From the NCBI RefSeq assembly GCF_002019595.1, contig NZ_KV917369.1:282458-346457 (forward strand): a stretch of DNA of 64,000 nt, in the 5' to 3' direction. The notes under the pieces were generated by a model. The model did no database searches. It was not told the DNA's origin and worked only from the letters and a program-made list of their open reading frames with translations. Below, piece after piece: positions 1 to 8,892 of this stretch (its first letter is position 1; each line of letters starts with the position of its first letter). Made by a program: the position numbers and the translations under genes. This DNA comes from Priestia abyssalis (GTDB lineage Bacteria > Bacillota > Bacilli > Bacillales > Bacillaceae_H).

Positions 1-279
1 TGGAGAATTGTTTTCCCGCTGTTAAAACCGATTACAGTAACCATTATGATTTTGAACAGCTTATGGATTTGGAATGACTTCTTGTTACCATTGCTTGTTC
101 TTCAAGATCCAGAATTGAGAACGATTCCATTAGCAACATTCTTTTTCTTCGGACAATATACAAAACAGTGGGATTTAGCATTGGCAGCATTGGTCATTAG
201 TATCATCCCATTATTGATTTTCTTCTTCGCAATGCAAAAACATATCATCAAAGGCATTACAAGCGGGTCCATCAAATAA
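1..279 (+). CDS. Carbohydrate ABC transporter permease (MalG/AraQ type), C-terminal part
   Basis: Inner-membrane permease subunit of a sugar importer; the 5' part lies outside the window. The open frame runs from base 1 without a stop. It starts in a WRIVFPLLKP stretch, which matches the end of the EAA loop that contacts the ATPase in binding-protein-dependent permeases. Two hydrophobic segments follow, around WNDFLLPLLVL and ALAALVISIIPLLIFFFAMQ, then the family-typical ending KGITSGSIK. A sugar-binding lipoprotein gene follows 107 bp downstream, as expected for one operon. An internal ATG at base 46 is not the true start. The substrate cannot be read from this fragment. Confidence 0.9.
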   Translation, partial: WRIVFPLLKPITVTIMILNSLWIWNDFLLPLLVLQDPELRTIPLATFFFFGQYTKQWDLALAALVISIIPLLIFFFAMQKHIIKGITSGSIK

Positions 280-297
280 GTTTATTTCTTTTCTTGA

Positions 298-340
298 ATT
301 GTCTCGCCATCCCTTAGGAAAGGGTTAACGGAGAGACAAT
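298..340 (+). other. Intergenic mRNA stem-loop between permease and binding-protein genes
   Basis: ATTGTCTC (298-305) pairs with GAGACAAT (333-340), and an inner CCCTT/AAGGG stem stacks inside. There is no T-run afterwards, so it looks like an mRNA-stabilising or processing hairpin that raises binding-protein output relative to the permease, not a full terminator. The function is inferred. Confidence 0.5.
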
Positions 341-386
341 AAATGTATGTTAAATAACCGCTTTTATAACATAGGAGGTAAACAAC

Positions 387-1682
387 ATGGCAACAAAGAT
401 GAAACGATTTCCATTAGCAGCAGGTGCGTTGTCTTTCTCGCTTCTTTTTTCAACAGCTTGTTCTAATGATAATGCTGAAGGTGATAAAAAGAGCGGAGGA
501 GGAAAGGACGGCGAAGTAGTAATTGACATGTTCCAAGGGAAAGTTGAAATCGCCGAACAATTGAAAGCTCTGACTGATCAATATACAAAAGAACACCCGA
601 ATGTGAAATTCAACATTCAAACAGTCGGCGGCGGTTCCGACTATGGTGCGGCGCTAAAAGCTCAGTTTGCTTCAGGCAATGCACCCGATATCTTTAATAA
701 CACCGGTTATCAGGATGCCCAAACATGGAAGGACAAGTTAGAAGATTTATCAGACCAACCGTGGACAAAGGAAGCATTTGAAGGGACGCTGGACCCGATG
801 ACGATGGACGGTAAAGTATATGGACAGCCATTAAACCTGGAAGGATACGGCTTTATTTATAATAAAGATCTATTTGAAAAAGCCGGCATTACAGAAACTC
901 CAAAAACGTTATCTGAGCTGGAAGCAGCTGCGAAGAAGCTTAAAGCTGCAAGTATTACCCCGTTCTCGGTGGGCTACGGCGAATGGTGGGTATTAGGAAC
1001 GCACGGATTAAACATTTCATTTGCACAACAAGATGATCCGGATGCATTCATTAAGCAGTTAAGTGAAGGAACGGCTAAAATAGAAGGAAACGAGAAGTTT
1101 GATGAATATGTCAAACTGTTGGATTTAACGATTAAATACGGTAATAAAAATCCTTTGACTACAGACTACAATACCCAAGTAACGCAATTTGCAAGCGGCG
1201 AAACCGCTATGCTTCAGCAAGGAAACTGGGTACAGCCAATGCTTGATAAAATTACTCCAGACATGAATGTTGGGATTCTGCCGATGCCACTCAGCGATGA
1301 TGCGGCAGCAAATGATAAACTGGCTGTAGGGGTTCCAAATAACTGGGTCATTCACAACACTGCTCCTGAAGCGGATAAAAAAGCTGCAAAAGATTTCTTG
1401 AACTGGCTTGTAACATCTGATGCCGGTAAAAAAGCGATTGTAGAAGATTTTAAATATATTCCTGCATTTAAAGGAATTGAGGCAAATGGTATTGGTCCTT
1501 TAGGGGAGGAGCTTGTTAGATACTCAAATGAGGGGAAAACCCTTTCTTGGAACTGGATGAAATTCCCTGATGGTGTTCAACAGGAGTTTGGAGCAGCAGC
1601 ACAATCCTATATAGGCGGTCAAACTTCAAAAGAAGAATTTTTAAAAGCTCTTGATAGCAGCTGGGCTAAGTTCAAAAAATAG
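387..1682 (+). CDS. Sugar-binding lipoprotein of ABC importer (family 1 solute-binding protein), copy 1
   Basis: Extracellular, membrane-anchored ligand receptor that delivers a sugar to the permeases encoded upstream. The 431-residue protein has a lipoprotein signal peptide: basic start, hydrophobic stretch, then Cys in FSTAC followed by a Ser/Asn/Asp linker. The body has the family 1 binding-protein look, including the DLFEKAGI hinge-type segment and MLQQGNW. A good ribosome site (AGGAGG) sits 7 bases before the ATG. A close paralogue of nearly equal length lies at 25090-26388; the two align through most of their length. The substrate is unknown; an oligosaccharide or sugar acid is a reasonable guess. 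Confidence 0.9.
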   Translation: MATKMKRFPLAAGALSFSLLFSTACSNDNAEGDKKSGGGKDGEVVIDMFQGKVEIAEQLKALTDQYTKEHPNVKFNIQTVGGGSDYGAALKAQFASGNAPDIFNNTGYQDAQTWKDKLEDLSDQPWTKEAFEGTLDPMTMDGKVYGQPLNLEGYGFIYNKDLFEKAGITETPKTLSELEAAAKKLKAASITPFSVGYGEWWVLGTHGLNISFAQQDDPDAFIKQLSEGTAKIEGNEKFDEYVKLLDLTIKYGNKNPLTTDYNTQVTQFASGETAMLQQGNWVQPMLDKITPDMNVGILPMPLSDDAAANDKLAVGVPNNWVIHNTAPEADKKAAKDFLNWLVTSDAGKKAIVEDFKYIPAFKGIEANGIGPLGEELVRYSNEGKTLSWNWMKFPDGVQQEFGAAAQSYIGGQTSKEEFLKALDSSWAKFKK

Positions 1683-1752
1683 AGTTCTGGTGCAAAAACT
1701 ATTTGATGGAGACATCGTAAAATTTGATTAGCTTTCTTTAATGTTTTAGGAT

Positions 1753-1798
1753 AACAAAACAGCCAAAACTTTTATAAACAGTTCTTGGCTGTTTTGTT
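1753..1798 (+). terminator. Rho-independent terminator after the binding-protein gene
   Basis: AACAAAACAGCCAA (1753-1766) pairs with TTGGCTGTTTTGTT (1785-1798). The A/T-rich ends allow function on either strand, so it may also end the leftward shikimate kinase transcript. Confidence 0.75.
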
Positions 1799-1831
1799 GT
1801 ATCTATGATGAGCTTTTAAAATATTTTTATT

Positions 1832-2386
1832 TTAATGAGGCTCGTAAATATCCCAGGCTACTTTTAGTGATTCAATAATATAATTAGCTGCTTCTTCGAC
1901 ATCAAGATGATCTGTCTTAACTTTTGAATGATGAAGTGAGTATATTTCTTGTCTTTTATAAAAAAGTTCTTCAATCTCTTCAAGGCTACGGCCTTGTAAT
2001 ATAGGACGACTATCAATAATTAGGCTGATCCTTTCTTTCCAAGATTCCCAAGATAAATCTAGAAAAAAAACAATGCAATTAGATAAACAAATTTCTCTGA
2101 TTTCTTCTTGTAAAAAAGCCCCTCCACCAACAGAAATAATTTTTAACCTTTGTTTACAAAAATGGTTAATTAAGTTTTTTTCCTTTTCACGGAAAGCCTT
2201 CTCTCCTATTGTATTGAATATTTCTGTAGTTGGCATATTAAATTCTGTTTCAATTTCTTTATCTATATCAACAAAATCCCTATATAATTTTTTAGCCACA
2301 ATTTCCCCAATGGTAGTTTTACCCACACCCATGAACCCTATAAAAACGATGCTTTTTTCTCTAAGAGACATTTCTTTATTAGTCAT
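1832..2386 (-). CDS. aroK: Shikimate kinase
   Basis: Phosphorylates shikimate to shikimate 3-phosphate with ATP, a step of chorismate biosynthesis. The 184-residue protein has the P-loop GFMGVGKTT (residues 17-25), the DID segment that coordinates Mg and shikimate, FRE carrying the shikimate-binding Arg, the glycine triplet in SVGGGAF, a lid-type SRPIL, and a late Arg in YKRQEIY. All substrate residues of the family are present, so activity is likely. It lies 125 bp downstream of a permease gene on the same strand, and both are AT-rich compared with the neighbouring sugar genes, suggesting a shared origin. Whether this is the housekeeping enzyme or a second copy cannot be told here. Confidence 0.88.
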   Translation of the reverse strand: MTNKEMSLREKSIVFIGFMGVGKTTIGEIVAKKLYRDFVDIDKEIETEFNMPTTEIFNTIGEKAFREKEKNLINHFCKQRLKIISVGGGAFLQEEIREICLSNCIVFFLDLSWESWKERISLIIDSRPILQGRSLEEIEELFYKRQEIYSLHHSKVKTDHLDVEEAANYIIESLKVAWDIYEPH

Positions 2387-2511
2387 TTTATAAGCACTCT
2401 TTCTCGATTTTTTAATTACAATTTTAACACTTGGAGAATAAACATTTATAAAAATGCTTCATTTAAAATTATAATATAGAATGATCAATTGGTGGGGAAT
2501 AATTTTAATTT

Positions 2512-3861
2512 TTAGGAAATTAATTTAATCAAATATGCAATAAGAATACTCACTAACATATAACACGCTGCAAAGGAAATATTCCACATTCCCATTTTAT
2601 AGGAATTAATCTTTAGTTGATCAGCTAAAATTGATACAGAAAGGTTATATGGACTGTACATAACAGTAGATAAACTACAAGAAATTAAGACAATGGTTAA
2701 AGAGATAGAAGATATCTCAGGTAAAATAGGATTTAATAACTCAGCAAGAAGAGTAATGGAAACTAAAGGATGAAACCCTACAAGGGAAGTAAATAAAAAA
2801 TATGCTCCAATCATTAAATAAAGCAATAATGTTTTTTCTGTTACTGAACCGAAAGCAGATTGCAAGAAGGTTAGATGCCCGGAAAGAGATAACATTTCTA
2901 CAAATAATCCTGCACTTAAAAACATAAAAAAATAATTAGATAATCCTTTTGTTCGCTCTTTCCAATGAGGTATCGTGATTAAAAAATATCTGTCCATTTT
3001 TCCAATAAACATAGCCCAAGCAATGGAGATTGGTATTAATACAAGAACTACTGAAAAAAGAAACCCCTTATTAAGAATGTGTTGTGATAATGAAACTAGT
3101 AGGATAAAAATAATCAGGAGAACCAACATTTCACGTATTTTTTTATAAATTCCTTTTAAAGATACTTCTGTTTTTTCTTCAATGATTAAAGGAGTATTCT
3201 TGTGTTTGAAAGCTGAAAGAATCCAGTCTGAGATAATAATTATGATTGCGAGAGAGAGCATTATCGGAAATACATGAAAATAACTACTTTTTGTTATATC
3301 TATCGATGTACTTACCATAACTTCCATCGGACTCCAAGTAAGACAAAGTGCATACGCACGTAGTAAATTTTGTGCATAAAACTTTTCAGACACCTTTTTT
3401 GGAAATTGATTTAATGTTCTATTTAAGGAATTGATTAATAATGGCAGAGTCGCAATGTTTAGGAATAAGCCAAGAAAATGACAAACAAGAGAACTGCGTC
3501 TATATAGTTTACTTAAGTGAGTGACTCCTTGCTGTAATAGCATACTAAGATTTTTGTCATAACGACCAACACGAATGAGAGAATTAATAAAAGGTAGAAC
3601 TAAAAATAGCGAGAGGACCCCAAGCATCGATTCAAAATGCAAAAAAAATGTATACCAGGGGAGACCGTTATATATAAATAAGAAAACTCCACCTGTGAAA
3701 AAGCAAATGCCTGATATTAAATACAGTCCTGTAGCACGAAATAATGAAATGGCTAATGCAATCATAGCTAGTATTCCAATACTAAAAGTAAGGACAGGAA
3801 CCGATATAAATTTAGATACAATATACAAGATGATAAGTGCTGTATAGACATAAATAATCAT
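2512..3861 (-). CDS. Polytopic membrane protein, probable secondary transporter
   Basis: The 449-residue protein is almost entirely hydrophobic, with roughly 11 or 12 likely membrane spans and one charged loop near the middle (KHKNTPLIIEEKTE). The C-terminal half contains TSLVGFHPLVSITLLAELL and SPYNLSVSILADQL, and the first half AYALCLTWSPMEVMVSTSIDIT. These resemble the paired re-entrant segments of ion-transporter-superfamily carriers (dicarboxylate or anion type), but I cannot assign a family with certainty. It precedes shikimate kinase on the same strand with a 125-bp gap. An uptake or efflux role for an organic acid is inference only. Confidence 0.7.
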   Translation of the reverse strand: MIIYVYTALIILYIVSKFISVPVLTFSIGILAMIALAISLFRATGLYLISGICFFTGGVFLFIYNGLPWYTFFLHFESMLGVLSLFLVLPFINSLIRVGRYDKNLSMLLQQGVTHLSKLYRRSSLVCHFLGLFLNIATLPLLINSLNRTLNQFPKKVSEKFYAQNLLRAYALCLTWSPMEVMVSTSIDITKSSYFHVFPIMLSLAIIIIISDWILSAFKHKNTPLIIEEKTEVSLKGIYKKIREMLVLLIIFILLVSLSQHILNKGFLFSVVLVLIPISIAWAMFIGKMDRYFLITIPHWKERTKGLSNYFFMFLSAGLFVEMLSLSGHLTFLQSAFGSVTEKTLLLYLMIGAYFLFTSLVGFHPLVSITLLAELLNPILPEISSISLTIVLISCSLSTVMYSPYNLSVSILADQLKINSYKMGMWNISFAACYMLVSILIAYLIKLIS

Positions 3862-4322
3862 GTGTTAAACCTATTCCTTTCTTGAATAAAGTATAGTTAT
3901 AAAATCATGAAATTAAATTTCTTATTCGCTCTAAAGCAATTCATTAAAATAATAATTTAACAAGAGAGTAAGATGTTCAATTTAATAAAAAGTGAGACTA
4001 GGTAGTCCGGTGGCGGGAAATTGTCTATTACACTTTAATAATTTGAACTAGTAATTGTTAAAAGACGTATAATTTGCAGTTTCGTTTTATAATAGAACAA
4101 ATGAAATGTGTTACATCCCAAAATCATACCATTAGATTACTATATTCTTTACTTTTGTGCCAGTAGATGAAAATTAGTTCCGTCTAATGGAAAAATAGAG
4201 TTTAGTGCTTTAAGGCTATAACTATTAGTTCTTTGATTACCCGATCACCAATTAAAAGATTCTTAAAGTCATGTGGAACGAGGCATAATAAAGTGGATTC
4301 AGCTAAAAAGGAAATAAAGAAA
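3862..4322. other. Intergenic region without a recognised gene
   Basis: AT-rich spacer between the leftward permease and the rightward gntR gene. It should contain the permease promoter. I saw only a small palindrome, GACTAGGTAGTC at 3996-4007, which may be chance. No coding potential was recognised. Confidence 0.5.
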
Positions 4323-4351
4323 TTGACGTTTCGGGTTCATCGTACTATAAT
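4323..4351 (+). promoter_or_regulatory. Sigma-A promoter of gntR
   Basis: A -35 box TTGACG (4323-4328), a 17-base spacer and a perfect -10 box TATAAT (4346-4351). The same box sequences and spacing occur at 20507-20535 upstream of the CoA-transferase operon. Confidence 0.85.
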
Positions 4352-4359
4352 TTTGATTA

Positions 4360-4379
4360 ATTGGACTAACCAATGGACC
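4360..4379 (+). promoter_or_regulatory. Probable GntR autoregulatory operator
   Basis: ATTGG-ACTAA-CCAAT (4360-4374) is an inverted repeat that overlaps GGACTAACCAATGGACC (4363-4379). It lies just after the -10 box, over the likely transcription start, where a bound repressor would block initiation. Nearly the same sequence sits at the same distance from the promoter at 20546-20562. The assignment to the GntR protein is inferred from position and duplication. Confidence 0.65.
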
Positions 4380-4410
4380 GGTTTGTCAATTAGACGGAGG
4401 AGGTCTATTT

Positions 4411-5127
4411 ATGAGTAATGAAATATTTTTAGGTGTACGTAATGAAAGAATATACGAAAAAATAGTGGTACAAATTAGGCAATTAATAGAGGATGGAAAG
4501 TTAAAACCAGGCGATCGTTTACCAGGCGAGCGTGAACTGGCCAAAACTTTAGGATGCAGCCGCACTTCCTTACGGGAGGCATGTCGAGTGTTAGAGTCAG
4601 AAGGGCTCATCGTTTCGAAGCCTGGCGGTGGGAGATTTATTCAACAAGCTGACCAAAATATGACGGTGGAGTATCGTTTTAATACAGTAGACATGCTTGA
4701 AAAGACAGCCATTATCTACTTTTTGGAGGCAAGGGAAACCCTTGAACCAAGAATTGCAGAGTTAGCCAGTCAACGAGCCACTGAGGAAAACATTGCAAAG
4801 ATGGAACAGGTCTTATTGAAAATGGAAGAAAGACTAAAACACCCCGACGAAATGGTAGAGGCAGATAGCAGTTTTCATTTAGCTTTAGCGGAAGCTACGC
4901 AAAACTTTGTGTTTGTATCCATGATGGAAGCAAAATTAAACATGAGCCGCCAGGTTCGGAAGCAAACCTTGCATTCACAAGAGCGATACCTCCAATCTTT
5001 AGCGGAACATCGAGCCATTTTAGAGGCAGTGAAACGTCGGAATGCTTCGGAGGCTATCGAAGCCACCCGTATTCATCTTCAACATATTCGGGATCATGTA
5101 TTAGGAATTAACGATATAACAAAATAA
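4411..5127 (+). CDS. FadR-subfamily GntR transcriptional regulator
   Basis: DNA-binding regulator of 238 residues. Residues about 13-75 form the winged helix-turn-helix, with PGDRLPGERELAKTLGCSRT and an EACRVLESEGLI recognition region; residues about 90-225 are the helical FCD effector domain. The FCD metal or ligand residues appear in ADSSFHLALAEA, EHRAILEA and RIHLQHI. The start has a strong GGAGGAGG ribosome site. Members of this family usually repress catabolic operons for organic acids such as lactate, galactonate or glucarate. Its own operator is probably the site at 4360-4379. The first ~75 bases of the gene are repeated in front of the CoA-transferase gene at 20614, which ties this regulator to that operon. 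Confidence 0.9.
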   Translation: MSNEIFLGVRNERIYEKIVVQIRQLIEDGKLKPGDRLPGERELAKTLGCSRTSLREACRVLESEGLIVSKPGGGRFIQQADQNMTVEYRFNTVDMLEKTAIIYFLEARETLEPRIAELASQRATEENIAKMEQVLLKMEERLKHPDEMVEADSSFHLALAEATQNFVFVSMMEAKLNMSRQVRKQTLHSQERYLQSLAEHRAILEAVKRRNASEAIEATRIHLQHIRDHVLGINDITK

Positions 5128-5149
5128 AAGTAGTCTTTGGTGAAGTTTC

Positions 5150-5560
5150 TTTAGGAATGAGTAATTGCTGTAGAGATAGGGAGGAAAACTTGGCTATTGG
5201 TTAAGTGGGGGATTCCTGCGAACACCAGTGTATCCACCAGTTATGGAGCAGGCTCTACCCGTAGTCCCTACGGTGAACACTTTTTAGAATCTTGTGCGTT
5301 GAACTCACCGCACAAGATTCTGCTTGGTTTTCGCTACTTTGATACGTGCGGGGCGACTGAACGTTGAAGATTTTACGTGACAGACGTTTTTCCTGTCACA
5401 ACCTTATATCTTCAGTTTTCAAAGAACAACCTGTACAGGCAGATTATCCTATAAGAACAAGTGTTTCGCTATGCAAAAAGGCGATTCATCTCCCACTTAT
5501 TTTTGGGCTACGCCCTGCACAAAATGGAAGTGGGAGTCTTCTTGCCTAAAATGATAAAAA
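5150..5560. mobile_element. Probable decayed IS200/IS605-family right end (no transposase left)
   Basis: No gene is present, but the segment carries several hairpins. AGAATCTTGTGCG pairs with CGCACAAGATTCT (about 5286-5320), and CTCCCACTT (5490-5498) pairs with AAGTGGGAG (5528-5536) around a GGGCTACGCCC inner stem. The GCGATTCATCTCCCAC ... GTGGGAGTCTTCTTGCC context resembles the terminal hairpin and guide-RNA region at the 3' end of TnpB-carrying elements in Bacillaceae. No tnpA or tnpB reading frame remains. Family assignment is from memory of such ends and is uncertain. Confidence 0.4.
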
Positions 5561-5602
5561 TTATCGAGTTGGTCCGGATCCCGATAATTTTAACTTCTAA
5601 CC

Positions 5603-5638
5603 AAAAGGATACCTTTTTCTTTAAAGGGTATCCTTTTT
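5603..5638. terminator. Bidirectional terminator between the IS remnant and iclR
   Basis: AAAAGGATACC (5603-5613) pairs with GGTATCCTTTTT (5627-5638). There are T-runs on the plus strand and A-runs before the stem, so it can also serve the leftward iclR gene. Confidence 0.7.
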
Positions 5639-5744
5639 GATGTCATAGCTCTAATTCTCATAAGCAACGTATCAGGCTTCCATTAATGAAGTAAGGAAGT
5701 AATCATTGATTAAGAAGTTTTTCAGGATATTCTAATAGGAATTT

Positions 5745-6503
5745 TTATTGGTGAAAGTAACCCATTTTGGAAGATATTAAAAAAGCAGCATCTTTAACAA
5801 TTTTTTGGTAATTTTTTATGTTTTCTAGAGAAAATCTACTCGTTGGTCCAGAAATCGAAAGGGATGCCTTGACTACTCCATCTAGATTAAAAATCGGTGA
5901 TGAAACAGCTGAAGAGCCAATTTCTTCTTCGTCAATACTACTACAAGAGTATGTTGTTTTCATTTCTTTCAATTCATTCACTAAATCTGGTTTGGGGTTG
6001 GCTGCAGTTTCTAAAACCATTTTGATAAATTCGCTATCTTGAAAAGCGAGTATTGCTTTCCCGCCAGCACCCGCCCATAAAGGATGTTTTGCTCCAATTT
6101 TTATGCTATGACTTATAGTATTAAGTCCCAGAGATTGCTCAATACACACTCTATAAGTACCATCTAAAATGTGTAAGTTAATGGTTTCCTTTGTTTCATC
6201 CCGTAATGTATCCATAATAGGTTTTGCAATAGTTTTTAACTCAATGGATTTACCAGCTATATGACCCAAATAATAAATTTGTTTACCCAGCTTATATTTA
6301 AGCGTCGATAAATCCTTTTCTACATACCCATTTTGTTCTAAGGTTGCCAAAAGTCTAGTTGTTGTAGATTTAGCCAGTCCTATCTTTTCAGAAATTTGAG
6401 TGAGATTTAATTCAGGTTGTGCTTCACTAAAGCAAGCAAGAATATCCAACGCTCTTTGAACGGTTCGTATTCCTTGTCCTCCACTTTCTTTTTCAGATGG
6501 CAT
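5745..6503 (-). CDS. IclR-family transcriptional regulator
   Basis: Regulator of 252 residues. The N-terminal winged helix is at about residues 10-70 (GIRTVQRALDILACFSE, then LTQISEKIGLAKSTTTRLLATL), and the C-terminal effector domain follows at about 80-250 with the family's WAGAGGKAILAF and SSIDEEEIGSSAVSSPIF stretches. Such proteins sense small aromatic or sugar-acid metabolites and repress or activate neighbouring catabolic genes. It is transcribed away from the aldehyde dehydrogenase cluster starting at 7320, the usual arrangement for a local regulator, with an 816-bp shared control region. The inducer is unknown. Confidence 0.9.
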   Translation of the reverse strand: MPSEKESGGQGIRTVQRALDILACFSEAQPELNLTQISEKIGLAKSTTTRLLATLEQNGYVEKDLSTLKYKLGKQIYYLGHIAGKSIELKTIAKPIMDTLRDETKETINLHILDGTYRVCIEQSLGLNTISHSIKIGAKHPLWAGAGGKAILAFQDSEFIKMVLETAANPKPDLVNELKEMKTTYSCSSIDEEEIGSSAVSSPIFNLDGVVKASLSISGPTSRFSLENIKNYQKIVKDAAFLISSKMGYFHQ

Positions 6504-6554
6504 CTTTTCATCATCCTTTTATGTTTAATAAATTCGTTTGTTATTTTAAGTGAA

Positions 6555-6569
6555 TTCCACTGGTTGGAA
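6555..6569. promoter_or_regulatory. Candidate IclR operator
   Basis: TTCCA-CTGGT-TGGAA is a perfect 5-base inverted repeat about 50 bases upstream of the iclR start codon. IclR-family proteins commonly bind short palindromes with TTCCA/TGGAA halves. Autoregulation is inferred from position and symmetry. Confidence 0.4.
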
Positions 6570-6828
6570 CTCATTTACATCCTACACTGAATTTAATTTG
6601 CAATCAAGTCTTTTAGGTTCCATTATTCCTTATCAGGAAAACACTCACAAGTTCAAGTTGTATTACGGAATCTAATATAATAGTTAGGAACAATCAAACC
6701 CGAGAACTTAACTAGGATATAGAGGAAGAGCATCAATTCATCAAGAAAGAAGTTTTTCTCATGTTAGGATTAAGAATGTATGAAATATATTTACATATTG
6801 CAAGCCATTGAAGGCATATATATAACAA

Positions 6829-6868
6829 AAAAGTCGACTTTACCAATTGGTAAAGTCGACTTTTTTTG
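6829..6868 (+). terminator. Strong hairpin with T-run upstream of the catabolic cluster
   Basis: A perfect 18-base self-complementary arm pair centred on AATT (6829-6864), built from AAAAGTCGACTTTACC and its complement, followed by TTTTTTT. It is a classic rho-independent terminator, yet no intact gene lies directly before it. It may shield the cluster from read-through or be left from a lost gene. Confidence 0.75.
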
Positions 6869-7075
6869 TTGGCAATGTTTTATTTATTCCTCCCTTTTTC
6901 TTTCTAAAAAGTGACCATCCTTCACGTCAAACAACGTTGTTTCCTGAGCGAATGTATTTATTGCCTGATTTGAAATGGGTTCATTTAACTTAAATATCAG
7001 TTTTCATTTTTTAATTTTCAAAACAAGTTCTTTTATTAATATAGATAATTTTTTATACAAAAGGTGACTATATCT

Positions 7076-7122
7076 CAATAGTTCATAAAGATTTTTTAAA
7101 ATTTTATCTTTATGAACTATTG
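7076..7122. promoter_or_regulatory. Long inverted repeat in the leader of the catabolic cluster
   Basis: CAATAGTTCATAAAGAT (7076-7092) pairs perfectly with ATCTTTATGAACTATTG (7106-7122) around a 13-base AT loop. No T-run follows. A second inverted repeat, GTTACATACA (7158-7167) with TGTATGTAAC (7185-7194), lies closer to the gene. Either could be an operator or an RNA control element; nothing in the sequence decides. Confidence 0.5.
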
Positions 7123-7319
7123 AAAGATTCTAAAAATTAATATACAATCACTTTAAAGTTACATACAGTGAAAATAGATTCCATTGTATGTAACTCAATA
7201 TAATTCGTTATAAGAATTACAGACAAAGAGGGGAGTTCAGAAAATATTTATACTCTATTTTCTTAATTTAAGTCCAAGGTAACTGACAAAATATCATTTA
7301 GAAAGCTAGGTGATAAAAC

Positions 7320-8768
7320 ATGATAAAAACGAATGTAAAAAAAGCACATCCTTATATTAATGGGGAATGGATTACTTCAGAGAGGGAAATCGTTTTAATC
7401 AAAAGTCCTTACTCCGGAGAGGTCATTGGCGAGCAAGTACTCGCAACGCAAGACGATGTTGAAAAGGCTTTAGCCTCTGCTTATGAAGCGAAAAAACAAA
7501 TAGCTAAGATCCCTTCCTATGAACGAGCCAAGATTTTAAAACGTGCAGCCATGTTACTAGAACAAGAGAAAGAGAGATTTGCCAGGCTTATTTCTTTTGA
7601 ATTAGGAAAACCGTTAAAAAACACGATTGATGAGGTATCCCGTTCCATTGAAACATTAGAGCTGTCAGGTGAAGAAGCGAAACGATTAATGGGAGAAACA
7701 TTACCGGGCGATGCCTCTGAAAGAGGAACAAAAGCCATCGCGGCTACGTTCCGTGTGCCGGTTGGCGTGGTAGCGGCTGTTACACCATTTAATGCTCCGC
7801 TTAACCTTGTTTGTCATAAAGTGGGTCCGGCATTTGCAGCAGGTAATAGTGTGATTTTAAAGCCGGCACCGCAAACGGCGTTGATTGCGACGGAGCTGTT
7901 AAAGCTGTTACTGGAGGCGGGACTTCCTGAAAACGCTGTCAACATGGTGCTTGGTGGAGTCGAAATCGGTCAGCAAATTGTAAAGGATGACCGCATCAAT
8001 GTCATTTCGTTTACCGGTGGGGTAGTGGCTGCCAGGAATATATGTGAATTAGCCAAGATGAAAAAAGTCCTTCTTGAATTAGGTGGAAACGCTTCTACGA
8101 TCGTCCACGAAGATGCAGATGTAAAGCGTGCTGCCGCTATGTGCGCGAGAACAGGCTTTAGTAATTCAGGACAAAGCTGTATTTCCGTCCAAAGAATTTA
8201 TGTGCATCAATCCATTGTTCCAGCATTTACGGACCTGTTAAAAGAAGAGGTATTAAAACTTAAAATTGGAGATCCTTTATTGCCAGATACGGATGTTGGC
8301 TGTTTAGTCGATACAAACGCAGCGAAACGGGTGATGGATTGGATTGATGAATCTGTTCAGCTGGGGGCGACCGTGGTATGTGGGGGTAAACAGCGCGGCG
8401 CGACAGTAGAGCCAACGGTTCTATTAAATCCTCCGAAGCACAGCAAAGTCGTTTGTCAAGAAGTGTTTGGACCGATTGTGAGTATCATTCCTTATGAAAC
8501 GATTGAAGAAGCAATTGCAGAGACCAATGACTCTTCCTTTGGACTCCAAGCAGGATTGTTTACAAATCAAATGGATTTGGCTTATAAAGTCGCTCACTCA
8601 CTGGAAGTCGGTGGAGTGGTGATTAATGGAACGTCGAACTTCAGACTGGATCACTGGCCTTACGGCGGTGTGAAGAACAGTGGAATTGGGCGTGAAGGCC
8701 CTCGTTACGCGATTGAGGATATGACGGAAACCAAAATGATTGTGTTGCAGCTCCCTGTTAGTGAATAA
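7320..8768 (+). CDS. NAD(P)-dependent aldehyde dehydrogenase, copy 1
   Basis: Cytosolic enzyme of 482 residues that oxidises an aldehyde to an acid. It has the expected TPFNAP (Asn158), the general base Glu253 in LELGG, and nucleophile Cys287 in SGQSC. The ISVQR continuation is typical of the lactaldehyde/non-phosphorylating glyceraldehyde-3-phosphate group. The Rossmann loop reads FTGGVVA, where most family members have FTGS, and the paralogue at 22984 shares this change. The AGGTGATA ribosome site is also shared by both copies. It is the first gene of the cluster opposite iclR, so it probably acts on an aldehyde made by the dehydrogenase or ThDP enzyme downstream. The exact substrate is unknown. 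Confidence 0.9.
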   Translation: MIKTNVKKAHPYINGEWITSEREIVLIKSPYSGEVIGEQVLATQDDVEKALASAYEAKKQIAKIPSYERAKILKRAAMLLEQEKERFARLISFELGKPLKNTIDEVSRSIETLELSGEEAKRLMGETLPGDASERGTKAIAATFRVPVGVVAAVTPFNAPLNLVCHKVGPAFAAGNSVILKPAPQTALIATELLKLLLEAGLPENAVNMVLGGVEIGQQIVKDDRINVISFTGGVVAARNICELAKMKKVLLELGGNASTIVHEDADVKRAAAMCARTGFSNSGQSCISVQRIYVHQSIVPAFTDLLKEEVLKLKIGDPLLPDTDVGCLVDTNAAKRVMDWIDESVQLGATVVCGGKQRGATVEPTVLLNPPKHSKVVCQEVFGPIVSIIPYETIEEAIAETNDSSFGLQAGLFTNQMDLAYKVAHSLEVGGVVINGTSNFRLDHWPYGGVKNSGIGREGPRYAIEDMTETKMIVLQLPVSE

Positions 8769-8892
8769 AAACAATGAACATTGAAATGAAAGCGTTGCAA
8801 GAAATGAGAAAGAAGTAATAAAGAGCATTCATAATCAATTACTTCTATTATTTATAGGAAACGAGAGAGTAGTTGAACTGGTGGTGAAGAAA

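Noticed and set aside
3996..4007. GACTAGGTAGTC as another GntR operator
   Set aside because: Its spacing of 2 bases differs from the 5 of the other sites, and no promoter is near it.
4233..4418. 61-codon frame upstream of gntR
   Set aside because: It spans the clear sigma-A promoter and operator of gntR and has no ribosome site.
8786..8802. TGAAAGCGTTGCAA as a cre site after the first aldehyde dehydrogenase gene
   Set aside because: It departs from the cre consensus at several positions in the second half and lies in a gap inside the operon.
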